Origin: Clostridium sp. KNHs214
GTDB taxonomy: Bacteria > Bacillota > Clostridia > Clostridiales > Clostridiaceae
Reading direction: 5' to 3'
Length of the DNA stretch: 64,000 nucleotides
NCBI RefSeq assembly: GCF_000744935.1
Contig: NZ_JQMW01000013.1
Coordinates: 1 to 64,000 of the forward strand
A program made the position numbers and the translations under genes. Positions 61,725 to 64,000 of this stretch are shown one piece after another. Under the pieces are notes generated by a model. The model made no database searches, was not told where the DNA came from, and saw nothing but the letters and a program-made list of their open reading frames with translations. Every line of letters begins with the position of its first letter. The stretch's first letter is position 1.

Positions 61725-61936
61725 ATTTAATACCTCACTTATAAATTATTAACTCAACTTTTGCACATAAATTTTAAGCTCTGTATTATATGAATAAAGG
61801 TTCTAAATTTTACATTTTTATTTTATAACTGCGAAAGTTGAATTGCTAATTAATTATAACATAGCCCCCTGTCACCCAGGCAAACAAATATGGTTTCCTT
61901 ACATAAATCTATAAGGTACATGAAAAAGAAAATAAT

Positions 61937-61976
61937 AAAAACCTGTCTTTAAGTTTGCAATAAAGACAGGTTTTGT
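61937..61976 (-). terminator. Terminator of the peptidase gene
   Basis: Stem AAAACCTGTCTTTA with its complement TAAAGACAGGTTTT, 8-nt loop. The gap 61725-61936 is AT-rich and holds only the activator promoter region. Confidence 0.75.
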
Positions 61977-62022
61977 ACACATTCCTTCAAGTATATTTAG
62001 CTAAAGTATTTTTAGCCACATT

Positions 62023-63060
62023 CTATTTAGTTAAATATAAGTATACTAATTTAATTGTATTTTCAAAAGCTTTATAGTGAGTTCTTTCCATACCATGTGA
62101 TGCATGAACTCCAGGTCCAATAAGCGCTCCTCTTATATTATTACCACCATGAAGTGCTGCTCCTACGTCTGAACCATACATAGGGTAAATATCTACTACA
62201 TAGTCAAGTTTATTCTCCTTGCTTAATTCAACTAAGCGAGTTACCATGTTGTAGTCATAAGGTCCGCCCGAATCCTTTGCACATATAGAAACATCATATT
62301 CTGTACAATTAAGGTCATCACCTATACATCCCATGTCTACAGACATCATTTCTGTTATATCTGATGGTATATTAGATGCACCATGTCCAACTTCTTCATA
62401 TACAGAAATAATTATCTTAGTTGTATAATTTGGAGTGATTTTTTCTCTGCTCATCAATTCTAGTAATCCCATTAAACAAGCAACACTACCTTTATCATCT
62501 ATAAATCTAGATTTTATAAATCCACTTTCTGTTATTGTAGTTTTAGGATCTATAAATATATAGTCTCCTGCACAGATTCCTAGCTTTTCTACATCTTCTT
62601 TAGATTTAACTACCTCATCAATTCTTATTTCCATATTTTCTGGATCACGTTTTTTGGAGCTACTATCAGCAAAAACATGAATAGCTGGGCTTGTACTTAA
62701 AAATGTACCATTGTATATTTTGCCCTCTCTAGTTCTAATTTGGCAATATTCACTATCTAACGTAGGAACTATAGGCCCTCCAACTAAAGTGAATTTCAAT
62801 GTACCATGAGAAGTAATAGATCTAACCATAGCACCTAAAGTATCCACATGGGCAGATAAACCTATTACTTTATCATTACTCTTACCTGGCACAGTAATAA
62901 TTCCACAGCCCTTATTATTAGTTTCAAAGGCATAACCAAATCTTTCTGCTCTTTTTGCAATTGTTTTCATAATATCAAAACAGAAACCACTTGGACTATT
63001 AAACTGAAGCAACTCTTTTGCTGTGTTTAAAACATATTCTTTATTAATTGATAACTCCAT
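62023..63060 (-). CDS. M42-family metallo-aminopeptidase
   Basis: 345 aa from ATG at 63060 (MELSINKEYVLNTAKELLQF) behind AGGAGGGG. Metal ligands and catalytic residues: SAHVDTLGAMVRS (His/Asp), SRFIDDKGSVACLM (Asp), ISVYEEVGHGASN (Glu pair), VDMGCIG and HASHGMERTH near the end. Tetrahedral aminopeptidase or endoglucanase-like peptidase. Downstream of and close to the glycohydrolase gene. Confidence 0.9.
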   Translation of the reverse strand: MELSINKEYVLNTAKELLQFNSPSGFCFDIMKTIAKRAERFGYAFETNNKGCGIITVPGKSNDKVIGLSAHVDTLGAMVRSITSHGTLKFTLVGGPIVPTLDSEYCQIRTREGKIYNGTFLSTSPAIHVFADSSSKKRDPENMEIRIDEVVKSKEDVEKLGICAGDYIFIDPKTTITESGFIKSRFIDDKGSVACLMGLLELMSREKITPNYTTKIIISVYEEVGHGASNIPSDITEMMSVDMGCIGDDLNCTEYDVSICAKDSGGPYDYNMVTRLVELSKENKLDYVVDIYPMYGSDVGAALHGGNNIRGALIGPGVHASHGMERTHYKAFENTIKLVYLYLTK

Positions 63061-63097
63061 CCTATTCCCCTCCTGATCTTCATTATTCCAATTGTAA

Positions 63098-63886
63098 TTA
63101 TAACACTTTCCCCCCCTCTGGGATAGCAGATTCATAAAATTTTTTAACTATATTAACCATTTCCTCCGATAACATCCCATATGCTTCACTAATAATATAT
63201 TGTGGAACTTTCTTGTAATAAGCTTCTGCAATGCCTCCTGCTATACAAGCAATGGTATCACTGTCCCCTCCAATTGAAATTGCATTTCTTATAGCATCTT
63301 CATAGTTTTTAGCTTCTAAAAATGCTCTTATGGCCTGTGGCACACTACCTTCACAGGAAACATCGAATGCATACCATTTTCTGATGCTATATAAACTTTC
63401 ATCTAAATCGTACTTAAATGTGTTCTCTATAAATTTTTTTATATCTTCCTTGTCACTTCCTGACTTTGCTAAATATACAGACGCAGCCACAGCTTGGGCT
63501 CCTTTAATACCTTCTACATGATTATGAGTCACTTCTGCACTTTCCTTTGCTTTTAACATAACCTCCTCAAGAGAATTATACATGTATCCTACAGGACTTA
63601 CTCTCATAGCTGAGCCATTCCCCCAGCTATTATATGGCTTTGTATCTTCCGAAAATGCCCATCTGTAAAAATTCCCTCCAAAACCTGCATCAGGATACTT
63701 CCTAAACCATTCTTTATAACTTTTAGTAAAAGTTTTATTATTAATTATGGAATCCATAGTTGCAATTGTCAATACCGTATCGTCTGTAAACCTTGAACAA
63801 TGATTAAACAATTGAAACTCCTTACTTTTTATATTTTTTCTTTCAAAAACTGAACCTATTATATCCCCTGCTATTGAACCAATCAC
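63098..63886 (-). CDS. ADP-ribosylglycohydrolase-family protein
   Basis: 262 aa from GTG at 63886 behind GGGGAGAGGG. DraG-like fold with the Mg ligands FTDDTVLTIAT (~33-43) and SIGGDSDTIACIAGGIAEAY (~206-225). Reverses ADP-ribosylation or hydrolyses related compounds. Followed by the M42 peptidase gene, ATG 37 bp past its stop; 63887-64000 is upstream DNA with no further gene visible. Confidence 0.88.
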   Translation of the reverse strand: MIGSIAGDIIGSVFERKNIKSKEFQLFNHCSRFTDDTVLTIATMDSIINNKTFTKSYKEWFRKYPDAGFGGNFYRWAFSEDTKPYNSWGNGSAMRVSPVGYMYNSLEEVMLKAKESAEVTHNHVEGIKGAQAVAASVYLAKSGSDKEDIKKFIENTFKYDLDESLYSIRKWYAFDVSCEGSVPQAIRAFLEAKNYEDAIRNAISIGGDSDTIACIAGGIAEAYYKKVPQYIISEAYGMLSEEMVNIVKKFYESAIPEGGKVL

Positions 63887-64000
63887 TTTTACAACCCTCT
63901 CCCCTTATAATATTTATTTTTCTCAAATAGTTTTTCTGATAAACTCCATTGGAATTTACATTTTTCTTTCATTTATATTTATTATAATTGGTACACTGGA

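Overview
The window is low-G+C clostridial DNA. Codon use is AT-rich, Shine-Dalgarno sites are strong, and the host genes (groES-groEL, guaB-guaA, fused NfnAB, an iron alcohol dehydrogenase under a sigma-54 activator) suggest a Clostridium of the C. botulinum/C. sporogenes type. The genus is a confident inference; the species is not.

About 70% of the window is a temperate siphovirus prophage inserted in the last codons of guaA. One full unit runs from the att core at about 4690-4707 to 45680 (period 40,973 bp). Positions 1-4707 are the integrase-proximal end of a second, near-identical unit. The window therefore shows either a tandem double prophage or an assembly that read through a circular or concatemeric phage genome. 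The junction at 4617-4824 is a complete attP with paired AGTACG arm sites on both sides. The left copy differs from the right only by seven 1-base indels, most in homopolymers, which break its repressor, its Cro-like gene and a small ORF.

Phage layout, described on the intact unit. Next to att lie a membrane/lipoprotein gene and a plasmid-like cassette: ParM actin, ParR-like adaptor, two small genes, a Rep-like winged-helix protein and a divergent ribbon-helix-helix repressor (4861-7947). The late operon is on the minus strand and is transcribed from about 29.4 kb down to 8.3 kb: small terminase, large terminase, portal, MuF head protein with a toxin-like C-terminus and a possible immunity gene, scaffold, capsid, connectors, tail tube, chaperones, tape measure, Dit, Gp37-like/collagen tail protein, fibre proteins, holins and amidase. 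It is interrupted by moron-like genes with their own promoters or terminators: a serine recombinase, a DUF1883 gene, a PH-domain gene and an Mrr-like nuclease. Replication and recombination genes (primase-helicase, ERCC4 nuclease, MazG-like, SSB, HD, MBL, RecT, SbcC-like ATPase) occupy 31.0-40.2 kb. Early regulatory genes, including a Spo0E-like phosphatase, follow to the immunity region. There a Cro-like gene and a repressor/ImmA pair diverge over four GTTGCATTATGCAAC-type operators, and the integrase closes the unit.

Host region (45.7-64 kb): guaA and guaB lie behind a guanine riboswitch and a second, unidentified structured leader; groES-groEL lie behind a CIRCE operator; then come two membrane proteins, an OGG-type glycosylase, an Arg-rich small protein, fused NfnAB, a sigma-54 regulated alcohol dehydrogenase with its activator, an M42 peptidase and an ADP-ribosylglycohydrolase. 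Three intergenic elements are not ordinary: a GC-rich 8-bp repeat after groEL, a ~100-nt closed palindromic element at 53425-53523, and the guaB leader. I saw no tRNA, rRNA or CRISPR array.
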